From: Rotaria sp. Silwood1
Taxonomy: Eukaryota; Rotifera; Eurotatoria; Philodinida; Philodinidae
DNA length: 64,000 nt
NCBI GenBank assembly: GCA_905250075.1
Contig: CAJNOP010000192.1
Coordinates: 71,854-135,853 of the forward strand
Reading direction: 5' to 3'
This document shows positions 47,994 to 60,096 of this stretch, piece after piece. The position numbers and the translations under genes are program-made. Below the pieces are notes generated by a model. That model ran no database searches. It saw only the letters and a program-made list of their open reading frames with translations, and was not told where the DNA came from. Numbering within the stretch: the first letter of the stretch is position 1; each line of letters begins with the position of its first letter.

Positions 47994-49742
47994 ATGTCGC
48001 GTGACTTTATCGGTAGTAAAATTGCAATTATTACTAAATCTCAATGTCGATATGTTGGAACAATTATTGGTAAATTTTAAATAATATGTTTATTTTTCTT
48101 ATGGAAAATATCTACTTTTTATTGTTTTTTTGTTTTATTAAGGAATTGATTCACAAACATCATCAATACTTCTTGGCAATGTTAAATGTTTTGGAACAGA
48201 AAATCGTTCAGGACATTTAACAAATACTCATATGACTGATACAATATTACCAATAATGCAATTTGCTAATAGTGATATTGAAGATTTAAAAATTGTTGAT
48301 GAAGACCAAACGGCGGAAATTCAACAGCAACAATCATGTCCGATGCCGGGTGCATCATCAACATTACCATCGTCTCAACCACCATCAATTCATGATGATC
48401 CAGCTATTGTATCAGCTGTTATTAGTTCATCATATAAGGATAATGCATCGAATTCAACAGTATCTAGTCGATTAATGCATAGTTTTCATCATATGACGTT
48501 ATCTGATGAAAAATCGACAACGCAACCAAAAGCTGAAGGTAAGGTTGTGGGAGCCGGAAGAATTTCAGATCATTTTTGACTCTTGTGTCTCCTATATCTC
48601 ATAGAAAGAAGTACCTATGAATTCTGAGTTTCTGACAACTTTTGTAATATATAGGTGGTTATGTTTGTTTTTTATAGAAATTTTAATTAGGAAGTCAAAA
48701 TAAAAAGTTTCTTTGATTTAATTCTTCCTTAACTGGTAGTATATCAATCGGTTAATTTAGAAGATTATAGTTAGTTGTTACGAAATTATTTCTTTCATCG
48801 AACAATTGTAATTGAATCTAATTTCTTTGTTTTTCTTGTTTTATAGAATCTCGTATACATTCAAATTCCGGTGAATTAGGTCCATCTTGGTCTTTACTTT
48901 CTTCATCGAAATTAGAAAATAATAATAATAATCCAAAACCATCATCTCAACAACGTTCAGACAATAAAAGCAAATTTTTTGATAGTTTTATATCAGATAG
49001 TAACAATAATACGAATCGATTTCAATCTAATCGTTCTCATCAACGTTCATCAAATACTCATTCAACTCAAACATCACGTGAAAATAATAATCGTTTTAAT
49101 GGACAACATGATGATAATGGTTTACCTGTACGACAACCATTTTTTTCTGATGATAATCCTTATCCTCAAAAACAACAACAACAACAACAACCAAATCGTT
49201 ATCAGAATGATAACATGCAACATAAACAAAGATATTTTCATAATAATTATCGTTCACAAAAATCTAATCAACAACGATATATGGGTGGTACTAATATTGG
49301 TGGAAATCGTGAAACATTTCAAGGTAATCCAAATGATTATGATGATGATTTTGATTTTGAAACAAGTAATCGTAAATTTCATAAATTAACAAGTGAAGAT
49401 GAATTAAAACATCGAAATGATTTACCAACACATCAACCATTACAATTGCACATGGATAAAAATGCAATAGATGAACATCAACCTATATATGATAAAAAAA
49501 AATCTTTTTTTGATAATCTTGCTGGAACAGAACAGTCAGATGCACCATTATCTTATAACTCTAATCGTTTAAAAAATAAAGATACATTTAATAATGATAC
49601 TTATCAACATTATAATAATCGATCGAATGGTAATGGTTATCGACGATCGAATTATAATTATCGACAACATCAACATGAAAATGAAGATTTTCATTATAAA
49701 CAACATAATAACAACAAAAATGGATATCATTATCGATACTAA
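47994..49742 (+). CDS. lsm14: LSM14/RAP55 (CAR-1, Trailer hitch) homolog
   Basis: Three exons (47994-48069, 48143-48538, 48847-49742) join in phase to 455 residues. The N-terminal LSm14 domain (about 1-80) has the family signature (FIGSKIAIITKSQCRYVG, then FGTENR and SDIEDLKI). An Asn/Gln/Ser-rich linker leads to an FDF box (DDFDFETSNRKF) and an FFD box (YDKKKSFFDNLAG). A TFG-like box may remain as KDTFN, but its Gly is missing. LSM14 proteins sit in P-bodies and germ granules, bind DDX6 through the FDF/FFD boxes and 4E-T through the LSm fold, and repress translation. RGG clusters usual in animals are not visible; the C terminus is Asn/Tyr/His-rich instead. Reading through the second intron would give a truncated form ending at 48579. 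Confidence 0.93.
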
Positions 49743-51653
49743 TCATTTCCCGTTTTTTTGATTGTATTTCATATTCAAAGAAGAAAAAAAAAACGTTTTT
49801 TTAACTAATGATCTCTGTTGGTTTCCATTCCGTTTCTTTCTTTTGTATAGATCTTCTCTCTCTTTTGTATATCCTTTAGTGAGAGTGTGATCTTATGTTT
49901 CGTTCTGTTTTTTTTTGTTTCTGGCAATAAGAAAAACTAGGTATGTATGTGTACAGGTCTCTGCACCCATGACAGATATACTGCCGGTTGATATTTTTTT
50001 TTTTGTAGTTTCATCTTTATTGTTTGTTTATTCGTTCATTTATTTCTTCTTTTTTTTTCTCTCTAAACGAACCATACACATACATAGATTTTCGTTGGTC
50101 TTTTTTTAGCTTGAGCAGATACATTCATCATTTTGAAAACATCCAATAAAAACTTGTATTCTATTAATTACCGTTGTTGTTCTAGTTTGTCTTTTCTATT
50201 CGTACATTCCTTTTTTTGTGTGTGTCTGAGTAAGAGAAACAAATCTTGCACAATGCAACCTACTCAGGTGAATTATAAGCCTTGACAAGAAAAACAGAAA
50301 AAAATCATAATAAAAGAAAAAAAGTCATACGCATCATTCAACACACAAAAAGAATCTACTTTCTTCTTTATAACTATCGTAAAAATCGATTTATTTTGTT
50401 CAAATAAACGTCACATTTACATATAAATATAAAAAGTACAATAATCAATCTTATACAAGATGTGACATTTCAATAGAACAATGAACAAGAAAAACCGTAA
50501 GAATGTATTGTATGTAAAGATAATGTGTACATACGAACATCATGAATACTTGAGCTACACAAAAGAAGAAGAAAACAATATAAAGGAGTTCTTTTACTTC
50601 ACTTCTACATCGTGTACACAAAAATGTACATGTTTAAATGAAGAACGTGCAATACAATAATCTTAAAAAGACTAAGTCTCTAATGGAAGTAGATGAACGT
50701 AAGCAAGAGTTAGTTTTTAAAGAAAATACTATTCGATTTTCCGAAAAAAACGAACGATATGTTCCGTTACAGAATGTCCTAACTAGAAAATTTTTGTGAT
50801 TTATTAAAGAAATTGATGATAAAAAAAAACAATTTTACGGAGTTTTTATTTGATGACCAACATGGAAAAATCTTGTTTATTCAAAATCAAAGTCAGCTCT
50901 CACTCTTCTTCGAATACAAGAATGACAGATTAAAAAGAGTGTCCTTAAAATCTTTGCGCCATCATAGCTACCCGTTGGCGTTGCACATTCATAGCAAATT
51001 GCATTGAAGTAGGTTCATATCGATTTGGTCGTAATTTGATTTCTGATCGATTCTTTGCAACAGCTGTATGACCATGGATTGAAGGATTTTTAAGTCCTAC
51101 AAATTTCATACATAATGTTGACAATTATTTGACAAAACAGAATAGATTGTATCGATCGAATTATGTTCTTGTACAAAAGTTTCAATTTCAGCCAGAGTTT
51201 TCCTGGTTTCTCCAACAACTTGATAGCAGATGTCCATATCAGGAAAAAAAATCATATTCACCAAATTTTAAAGAGATTCGACCGTGTTTGCCATCTGTTG
51301 CTTATTCAATGTAATAAAATTTATTTGTTTTACGGCATTTTAATACGCAGATATGGTGCGAAATAGTTGGATCGTGTGTATAATGATCCTCACCAAGTGT
51401 TTTATACAGAATATAAACTTCAAGTAGTTCTTCACTACCTTTCACTTGTGTCGTTCCCGTTTTTCTGAAAACAAAGTGAAATCAACAATCAACTTACTAT
51501 GAATGAAGAAAACAAAAACAGCACAAATCCAACGATAAAAAATTTATGATTTCTAAATGTGGTCGAAATACATAAGGATCCGTAAAATACAATCTCTGAT
51601 CTATTGTAAATGATTTGAAGTGAAACGTTCTGAATATTTATTAGGAGAGCAGT
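49743..51653. other. LSM14 3' UTR and intergenic DNA
   Basis: T-rich 3' UTR with an AATAAA at about 50145. Beyond it no gene was recognised; short frames at 50813-51366 lack domains. Confidence 0.5.
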
Positions 51654-52273
51654 AGGGAACTGCAAAATCACTTTTTTTAGTCCCGGTCCCGGTCCCGGTC
51701 CCGGTCATATATTTTTTTTTAGTCCCGGTCCCGGTCCCGGTCCTGGTCAAATTTTTTTCCAGTCCCGGTCCCGGTCCCGGTCTTTGACATTGGCTTCATT
51801 CCTAAAATCGAACAATTTTTTAACGATCTATGTACTTTTATGAATACATTAAATTGACATGAATAATTTTGATTCGTTAACATTACGAGAATTGTTTTTA
51901 TATCCAGTGTTAAAGTGAAAGAATTTCATTGAAAACTCGAATAAATAAAAATAACCATTGAATTTTGTTAAAAATTCTCATGTTCTTCGTAGTAGTCATC
52001 TACTCATTTCTCTCTTCTCTTATATCTACTGCTCTAGCTAAGGGATTTATTATCGAATTGGTTATTTATACTGAGTCGCCATTACTATTGTCAAAAAAAT
52101 AAAATAAATGGCGACACATTGCATAAAAAACTGACCGGGACCAGTATGCAAAATTTTTAGTCCCGGTCCCGGTCCCGGTCCCGCAAAAAAGTCAAAATTT
52201 GGTCCCGGTCCCGGTCCCGGTCCCGGCGGGACCGGGACCGGGACCGGGACCGGGACCACTTTGCAGTTCCATA
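51654..52273. mobile_element. Third tandem-repeat-TIR element, CCCGGT arrays
   Basis: The element is 620 bp, flanked by GAGAGCAGT at 51645-51653 and 52274-52282, a perfect 9 bp duplication. Ends are AGGGAACTGCAAAATCAC and, on the other strand, TATGGAACTGCAAAGTGG. Inside each end are blocks of CCCGGT hexamers: three on the left (51681-51782) and two on the right (52170-52257). The last right-hand block turns round on itself at about 52228 to form a near-perfect GC-rich hairpin. The roughly 340 bp A+T-rich centre shows no coding sequence. G+C contrast with the flanks is extreme. Confidence 0.82.
52201..52258. repeat. CCCGGT/ACCGGG hairpin
   Basis: Four GGTCCC-phase units run into their own reverse complement with a GGCGGG turn, a perfect or near-perfect stem of about 26 bp. 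Confidence 0.85.
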
Positions 52274-52282
52274 GAGAGCAGT

Positions 52283-55200
52283 CGTACAGCTGCTAAACTT
52301 GACTAACCCTAAGGAAACTATAAAAACTACAGCTCTGAAGATGACATGAGAAAAAAATTGTATCTCATGTTCTTTTTTCTTTTTTTCTCAACTGTAATTG
52401 ACAGATCTTAATCTGACTTGTACTTTACTTCTTTAACTATATCTATCTCGAATATTGCATACTTTTGCAACAGTGCAACGCTATATCTAAAGTGATAACA
52501 AGAGCTGAAAAATTCCTAATGGAAAATCCCATAAATGATAAGTAAAAAAAACAATTCATGGAACAACACGAAAGAAAGAAGAACTAACGGAAAGAAAAAG
52601 TCCATAGCACATAACTAAAGAAGAGAGAAATGAAGAAGGAGAACATAAGTGCATATGTAGAATCCTATTGACAAAAAGAGAGAACAGTATTCGATTGTTT
52701 TTATGCTGAATTGAGAAAGCATCAATTATCATTTCATAATCAACAATAATATCTCCGTCTTTATGACTGATAATGTTAAAGTACTCAGTCTAATATCGGA
52801 CATACTGTTTTGTGCAGCCGTTCTGATAAGTTCTTGTTTTTGGTGAAAGTAGTGGATGCTTCTTGAGAACTCTAATAGAGTTTGTATCACAACGAGATGC
52901 ATATGGATAGCAAAAGGAGCATTCAATTATTCGAAAAGCTTTTTAATCGCATAACTGCCTAGTTATTTCAGTATCGCAGTGTGCAACCTCTTAATACTCC
53001 TTCCACAGTGGATGCGCAACGATAAACGTTTGAAGTCTTGTTGAGATATAGTGTCTTCAATGTAACCTTTTATCAAAATTTTTTGACAATTTGTATCCAG
53101 TGGTCACTCATGTTTTAGTTCATCAAATTTCGAATAAATAAATAAACAGCACACGTACATCAACGTCACGTTTTAGATTGGTCATTTCATTTTAATATCG
53201 GTTCTCTGACTCTTTCTTAGGAATAAACTATATGAAAAAAATCATGCTTAGGTTCTCTTGTAAAACGTATATTCCCGAACAAAAATCTTACCCTTCTTGA
53301 TCTTTCCATGATGTCAGACTTTGTATCAAAGTTATAACTGAGTAGAGATATGACATGAATGTTTTATTTCAGTTTTGTGTACAGATCTCACTAATGAATC
53401 TGATGCAAATTTCCCGTTCGTAAAAATACACCGAATTGCACGATATTTTTAAATCTCGCCCGAGACAGATAAAGTTAGTGGAAGTGAATAGTTTTTGTAG
53501 TAAGAGCCAACAAAGATTGCAACATATACTATGAATATCAAGAAATTTAGGTTTTACTTAGAACTTCAGAAAATATGAAATATTCGTCAACTGGTTTAAA
53601 AACGTTTCAGGATATATTACAAAATGATTTTAAACTTCGCATAACATTTGTAAAAATAGTTCTACGATAAATCAGAGAGACATTGCTGAAACTCGCGAAA
53701 AATTATAAACTGGCCCGAAGTATTTGTGGCATTTGGTTTTTTCATGACAAACTTTATAGCGTCAGTGACCTTATGTACATGCCATAACTGGACATGAGTC
53801 ACACCTGAGCATTTGAATTTGATGAGTTTTCTTAAATATTTGTTGGTTGGAGTTTGGGCACTTTTCTGTAAGCGTTAGGTTGAGTGTTATAATAAACTAA
53901 TAAAGCATATATTTTTTCTAAAGATGTTTGAGATAAATGTATATATATTGTCTATTATAACCAAACAGTGAACTTTTCCTTAAAATTCTTAAGACTTTAC
54001 ATTTAGATAGTTCGCACCTGCATTATTTTTATTCTGCAAGAATTCAAAAATGTTGGAAACAAATTATTGGTGATAATCTGCTTCAGACTCTTGAAGAGTA
54101 GTTAGTCCATGGTAGATTTATATAATGCATTGTTAATAACTGTTGCTAAATCGCATTGTACTGGAACAATTACTTTGTATTGTACTAAAATCAGTATGAA
54201 GTGTCAGACATATGTACACAAAATATGAAATTATTAGCTGCAATCATTGAAATAACTGCTCCTGATCTTCTTTTTCTCTGCATTGTGTTCTCTCCCCATG
54301 AGTTACGACCAATGCTTGTTTCTATACACAGAGCAAACTCAAAAAAGTATGGCGAGTCTGAGATTGTTTTCCAAGGCTTCATGGGTTCTGTATGGTACCT
54401 TTGTTTCACTGAAATCTATAATCAATTTATCTTTTAGAAAAAATTTTAACCGAGTAAACAAATTCTGAAATACTTCTATTTTGGTTACTCGGTAATTAAA
54501 AAGATGACATCGGCTCAAATAGCTTGATTCAGATTCAATGAATACACGTCTGACTTCACAATAAAAATTTTGAGTTTTTAGCTACACTGTTTCCGATCAA
54601 ATTTTGAAAATTTGAATTATTTTTGAAAACGAATCAGACTCCTACTTCCCATATACAATCTGTATTACCAATCAGATACTGGAAAGGAACTGAACTCGAA
54701 CCACTTCTGGAAAAACGATGTCGAAGTGAACTTGAATTAGTAAAACTCAGTTCGATTTGGCCTCTGCTATCAATACACCTTCTGCATTTTTGTATTTTGT
54801 GTTTCTCTAAACTCATAATAGATGTAGATAAGTCAGTAAATTATTAATTGGTGTACGACACTGACAAAGACGTTGATATGTAACGAAAATATTAGTATCT
54901 ATTACATTAATAATTGTTACATCGAAATTCTGAATAATAAAATATGGTTTTGTTTTGTGTCGAATTATTTTTAATGGAACAAATATCTTGTGATATTGAT
55001 CAAGAAAATAAAATCGAACATAGAAAAACTTATTGAATTCTTTTCATTAGTTATTTTTTTGAACTAGAATGTCATCTCATACTTTTTTTTGTACTTTTGT
55101 TCGAGTTCATATCATGTAGTAGATACAATGTCTTCTTCGCTCTAGTTGAACAAGGCCGAAGTTCTCTTGATGCATAGAGAATAAAAGAATGTCTTTATTG

Positions 55201-55573
55201 ATCCGTGAAGGACTGAACATGCCTTAGATTTCTTTTTTTTTTTCGATGTCGAAATGATTAAACATCTTCAGTTATTCTACAAAAAAATGAAATGATTTCA
55301 CGATATTTATAACACAAACTAAAAAAAAATTCAATATTTTGAATAAATTCATGGATATAAATCAGCATCTTCATTCAATATAAATTTGAAATACTAAATA
55401 TATGAATCATCGTTATTGAACACAAAAAACCTTGTCTATGATATGTATAATTAAAGGTTATGACCTTACCTTTGTGATAAGTATAAACTACACGGTTCTG
55501 ATTCGTTTGTTATTTTTAGCTTCATATACTCCCATCATAAAATATCATCAATTTGCACTTATCGATTGCTATT
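52283..55573. other. Gene-poor intergenic DNA
   Basis: No exon chain recognised. Open frames at 54191-54468 and 54623-54847 overlap on both strands and lack domains. A TTATTTTTAG acceptor-like site at 55510-55519 precedes the next gene. Confidence 0.45.
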
Positions 55574-57610
55574 ATGGCAGGTTCAAGTGTAATAGACGAT
55601 GAAGAATCATCTTATGATGACTTATCAAATTTTACTACTGATATTACTGAAGAAGTAACAACAAATTATCATGAAACATCATTTTTATCTCCATTTACAA
55701 CAAATATGAGTTCACCATTAAGTTTTGAATCTGTTTATCGATCATATCAAACAGATACTCAATCATATGATAATACTCCATTAGAATCACTTATTGATTG
55801 TAATCAATCTGATTTAGTAAATCTTGATAACTTTTCATATGATATGAATACAGAAGACCAGCAAACGATAAATGATAATTCTGATGTAGTACCAACAACA
55901 GATTCAATACTTGCACAAGCACTTCCAGAATCACTTGCAACACCATCAGGATGGTATAGTGAATTACTTGATTCATTGTTGCCTATTTCAGATGAAATGA
56001 AAACAAGTTTAAACATTAATAATAATAATAATAATAATGATCCAAATTTTATTGAAGAAAATCAAGAATATCAAACTTTATATACAATGGATGCTCCTCC
56101 TATAATTTTCTCTTCGAATGAGGAATATAATCGAACTGTTAATGAAATATCATCATCACCTATACTTCAATCAACAAGTATCAGAACAAACAGTACTAGT
56201 GAATATAGTAATCTACCATTTGACTATCGTACAAATGGCGAAGCAAAACTAAATTTAATAAATCCTCAACAAATTTCATTAGCAAATGCAAAAGAAAAAG
56301 AAGCACCATCACCACCACCGATTGTTATTCGTAAAAATGAGCCAAATAATACTGTTACATATAAACAAAATGTTTCTGTACGTTATTTACAACCACCTAC
56401 ACCACCACCACATGGACCGATTATTATTCGTAAGAAAAACAAAAAAAATCTTAGAAAATTATACTATTTATTTTATTTCTTAGGTGAAGTTTGTCGACCT
56501 TCATCACCACCAGAACCACCTATTAAAGTGCAATGATTTATCTATAATTTTTAATTGAAATTCATATATTTTATAATTTTAGATTCGACAAGTACCACCA
56601 CCTCCGCCCACACCACCACCATGTGTAATTAGAAAAAAAAAATTTATGCGATTAAAAAAAAAATAATATAACTACTGTCTCTGTATTCTTTTTCAAAGGT
56701 AATCCGAACAAGACCTCCTCCACCTCCAGCTCGACTTTCTCCAAAAATAATCGAAAAAATATTACCACCACCACCTCGTCCACCACGTCGTATGATTGTC
56801 GAACGTTTTCAAGCATGTCCACCTAAACCAGCTGATGTTATCATTGAACGTTGGTTACCTTATAAACGAACTGATCGACGACAAATTTTTTATCAACGAG
56901 CACCACAAACTAATACGTATACAAAATTTATCACTAAACAATAATGAATCTAATTTTTTTTGAAAATATTTTTTAGACAAGCACGAGAACCGAATATACT
57001 TATTCTACATGAAAAACCACAAGCACGTATTAAAAAGGAATTTATTAATGAAGGAGTTGTTAAAGTCGATCCTCAATCTTATATTCAACGTTATGGAGCT
57101 GAACTTGATTCACCACAAGCAAAATCACAGTTTGCTAGTTTAATTGGTGAAGCAACTCGTGTTCTACCACCACCTCAACCAACTGTCTCACCAGCTGGTC
57201 AACATAGTCTTCCTCAATCTCCTACTTCTTATCCACATGGATATCAATCATCTCCATCTGCTTCTGTTTTAAATGTTTGGGATAAAATAAAATCATCCTC
57301 GCCTATATCTCATCCAGGATCATATCCTGCTGATGAATATTCAAAATTTGACTCATCTTATCGTTATTCTCCACAATTTCCTGATAGAACGCAAGAAGGA
57401 GGCATGAAAAGCATGGTCGATGTAACATCTTTATGGAGTCAGCAATATAATTTACCACAGTCTGATACTCATCTTTCATCTTATCAATATTCATCACCAT
57501 CATCATCTCTTCCTACGAAAACAATTCAAGTGAATTCTGACGATGAACTTCAACATGTTCTTTCTGATTTAACACATGGTCAGGTACCAACACCATTTCG
57601 TTCATATTAG
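55574..57610 (+). CDS. Proline-rich protein with repeated VI(I/V)xR motifs, function unknown
   Basis: Five exons (55574-56429, 56484-56527, 56583-56624, 56699-56916, 56977-57610) join in phase to 597 residues. I start at the ATG at 55574; the frame is open upstream only through a TTG. Residues 1-240 are acidic and Ser/Thr/Asn-rich with a NNNNN tract. The centre alternates proline runs with basic hydrophobic strands (PPPIVIRK, GPIIIRE, PPPCVIRTR, RMIVERF), then VIIERWLPYKRTDRRQIFYQR and a KKEFINEGVVKVDPQSYIQRYG segment that looks folded. The last 150 residues are Ser/Pro/Tyr-rich. The alternation recalls cytoskeletal scaffold proteins, but I cannot name a family. The introns cut the proline-rich part into very small exons (44 and 42 bp). 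Confidence 0.85.
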
Positions 57611-57752
57611 AACTTTTTAAATCACAAAAAAAAGAAGACAAAAAAAAAAGGACCAAATAAATATGTTTGTTTTCTCATTTTATTTACATGTTCTCTTTCA
57701 AGAATAGAATAAGTTAAATATTCAAGACTTTAAAAAAAACACAGAAAAATGT

Positions 57753-58829
57753 TTATTTCGGTCGTTGATTTCGAGGTTGTTTAAGCATTTGTCCTTCACC
57801 AGAAAATGGTTGAAATATATTTGTACTAGGTTTTTCTACTGTACTTGTTGTTTCATCATTAATTGAACGTAATGGTATACGTAAAAATTGTAATGTACCA
57901 TATTCATAATCATAATTTGGTATTCCACGTGTTTGTTGAATTTGTAAATTATTTTGTTGTTGTTGTTCTTGATCTTTTGATTTATTTTTACCATCTAAAC
58001 GATTACCTTGTCCATGAAATGGCATAAATGTTGATGGACTTTTATAACTATTTGGTATTCCTGATATTGTATCAGCTGGTGTCATTGCCATTGAACTACT
58101 TGTTTTAGGTGTTGTTGATATATTTTGTGATGATGTTGGAATATATTTTGGTTCAACATAATCAATTGGTGGTGCAAAATCAACTTCCATATCACATTCA
58201 ATAATTGATACAGCATCAGCTGGTTTTAATTCCAAAACACATAATTCATAATTACGATTAAGATAATTTATTGCAATAAGATCACCTTTAGTTAAACAAT
58301 TAAAATTTCTTAATGCTGTTTCTAAAACAGCTTTAGGATTTGATATATCAAGAAAATCTTTTGATTGTGGTTGAAAACGTACAAATTTTGCTGTTGGTAA
58401 TTTAACAGATTCAACACTTATTTCATCACCTTCTTGTAATAATAAATGATGCATCATCCAATTAGGTAAATAACACATTGGATCATCATTAGGTAAAAAT
58501 TCTAATACACCACAATGTGTTATACGATCAAGTTTTTTATTTTTTAATTGAAATAACATGATATGATTCTAGAATGAAGATCAAACAACAAAACATAATA
58601 ATAATAATAAATATTTATATTTGATTATTCTTCTTACTTGTTCAATTAAATGTTCTAAAGCAGCTTGTGGAAGTAAAATTTTTCCACCATTTTCAACATT
58701 AAGACGTTCACGATCACGATCAGGTAAAAATGCAGCTGAATAACATTGATAAACAGCACGAAATGGAACACCACCACCCATAGGTTGACCACCAGGAATA
58801 TTTTGTCGAAAAAATGGATTAAAAAACAT
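57753..58829 (-). CDS. ufd1: UFD1, ubiquitin-recognition cofactor of Cdc48/p97
   Basis: Two minus-strand exons (58638-58829 and 57753-58568) join in phase to 335 residues. The double-psi barrel UT3 domain is unmistakable: GGKILLPQAALEHL, MLFQLKNK, HCGVLEFLP, CYLPNWMMHHLLL, FLDISNPKAVLETALRNF, then VSIIECDMEVDFAPP. With NPL4, UFD1 lets p97 extract ubiquitylated proteins in ER-associated degradation and chromatin. The N terminus carries a Gly-rich insert (PGGQPMGGG) and the C-terminal tail is Ser/Thr/Gln-rich with conserved-looking FxPFxGxG stretches (FMPFHGQG, FQPFSGEG) that fit SHP-type p97-binding boxes. Start chosen at the MFFNPFF codon; a GTGTTTTAG acceptor-like site lies 20 bases upstream. 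Its 3' end faces the proline-rich gene only 142 bp away. Confidence 0.95.
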
Positions 58830-60096
58830 GATGAGACTCGAAAACAATCTAAAACACATCGATTCGATTCAAATTCGAATATTTTAGACGTCAACATTTT
58901 CTACTGAAACATTTGTTTTCATCTGAATATTACTGTAATCCAGAAAGATACAAACTTTTCTATACACGAAAAATAAAAGTACATATTCTTTTCACTTTCT
59001 ATGTAAGAAAAATAATCATAAAAATGAACTCTTTCGATACTTTAAAAAGCGTTCGTGTCATTGATCTATTGTTGCAAAGATATTGCACTTTTACATGAAT
59101 GAAGAAACAAATAGAAAAGCTGATTTCGAAATTTTGACTGCATATAAATTGGCAGTATTTTCAAAAATCTATGCTCGGTAGAATTTCATATAAAAATTCA
59201 AAAGAAATTAACATACTCTTAAATCATCAACGATTTATTAATTGAAGAACTTTTCACATTCGACAAAAACCTAACGAAACTAAGACTGATCTCATTTGAT
59301 ATTTTTCTACATTTCTAATACCTTCTATGGTAAAAAAAGAAAACTCTAACTTATACCTAACAGATGGATAGATTGTAGACACAAATACACAATATTGTAT
59401 GAATTTTTGTCCTTAAGTGAACTTTCCTTTTTATGCTAAAATACGAAACCATATGATCGCTCTATACTTTCTTACCAAACAACTACTAACAATATATATA
59501 TTCGTCATTTTTCATGATGAATTAAATGACGTGGCAAAAACTTCTATCATTAGTTGTCTGTTGAGAAAGAATAACATTTCAGCACATAGAAAAACAATAT
59601 AATATCTCAATTATTAATAATGATTAACTTTATATCTATCTAAAACAATCGATATGTTATATGTTTGTTTTCAAAAAAAAAATTTATTAAAAGAAAAATA
59701 AATTATTTCTAAGTATAATAGATAAAAATGATTGTTCATGAATTTATAATAAATTTTGACAATACAAAAAAAAAAAAAATAATGTCGCTAGTTTAATAAA
59801 CATTTATGTACCAATGAAATTTCAATGAAATCAAAAGAAAAAAAAAAAAAAACAATATCTTCAATGATGAAAATGAAAAATTCTGTCTCATCAATACATC
59901 TAGTAGAGGGAGCTAGAATAATATTTTATAACGATAAAAAATATTGTGTCCAAGAGGAGACGATCGTGGCTGCTTTAATTTGGTTTCCTTGGATATAAAA
60001 AATTGAACAATAGAGAAAAGAAAAAAAAAAAAAAACCTCAATAAATAATTTTTAATTGTGTCTTTTTTTTTTTTTTGTTTTTTAAAGATATTTTCA
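58830..60096. other. Divergent intergenic region between UFD1 and the zinc-finger gene
   Basis: A+T-rich with A-runs. No gene recognised. A T-run followed by AAAG (60061-60087) just before the zinc-finger ATG is an acceptor-like site. Confidence 0.5.

Noticed and set aside
48232..48579. Separate 115-codon gene ending at 48579
   Set aside because: It is exon 2 of LSM14 read into its intron; the GT-AG junction to 48847 restores the family's FDF and FFD boxes.
51654..52273. CCCGGT/ACCGGG arrays as a CRISPR or coding Pro-Gly repeat
   Set aside because: Units are contiguous hexamers without spacers, the genome is eukaryotic, and the Val-Pro/Gly-Pro frame is only a shadow of the repeat.
54191..54847. 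Overlapping 60-78 codon frames on both strands
   Set aside because: No family match, frames overlap on opposite strands and there are no splice-compatible neighbours.
55553..55573. Upstream TTG start for the proline-rich protein
   Set aside because: Not an ATG; the first ATG in frame is at 55574 after an acceptor-like site.
60058..60096. Upstream extension of the zinc-finger frame starting at GTG
   Set aside because: It encodes poly-Phe from a T run that looks like the pyrimidine tract of an acceptor; the ATG at 60097 is better.
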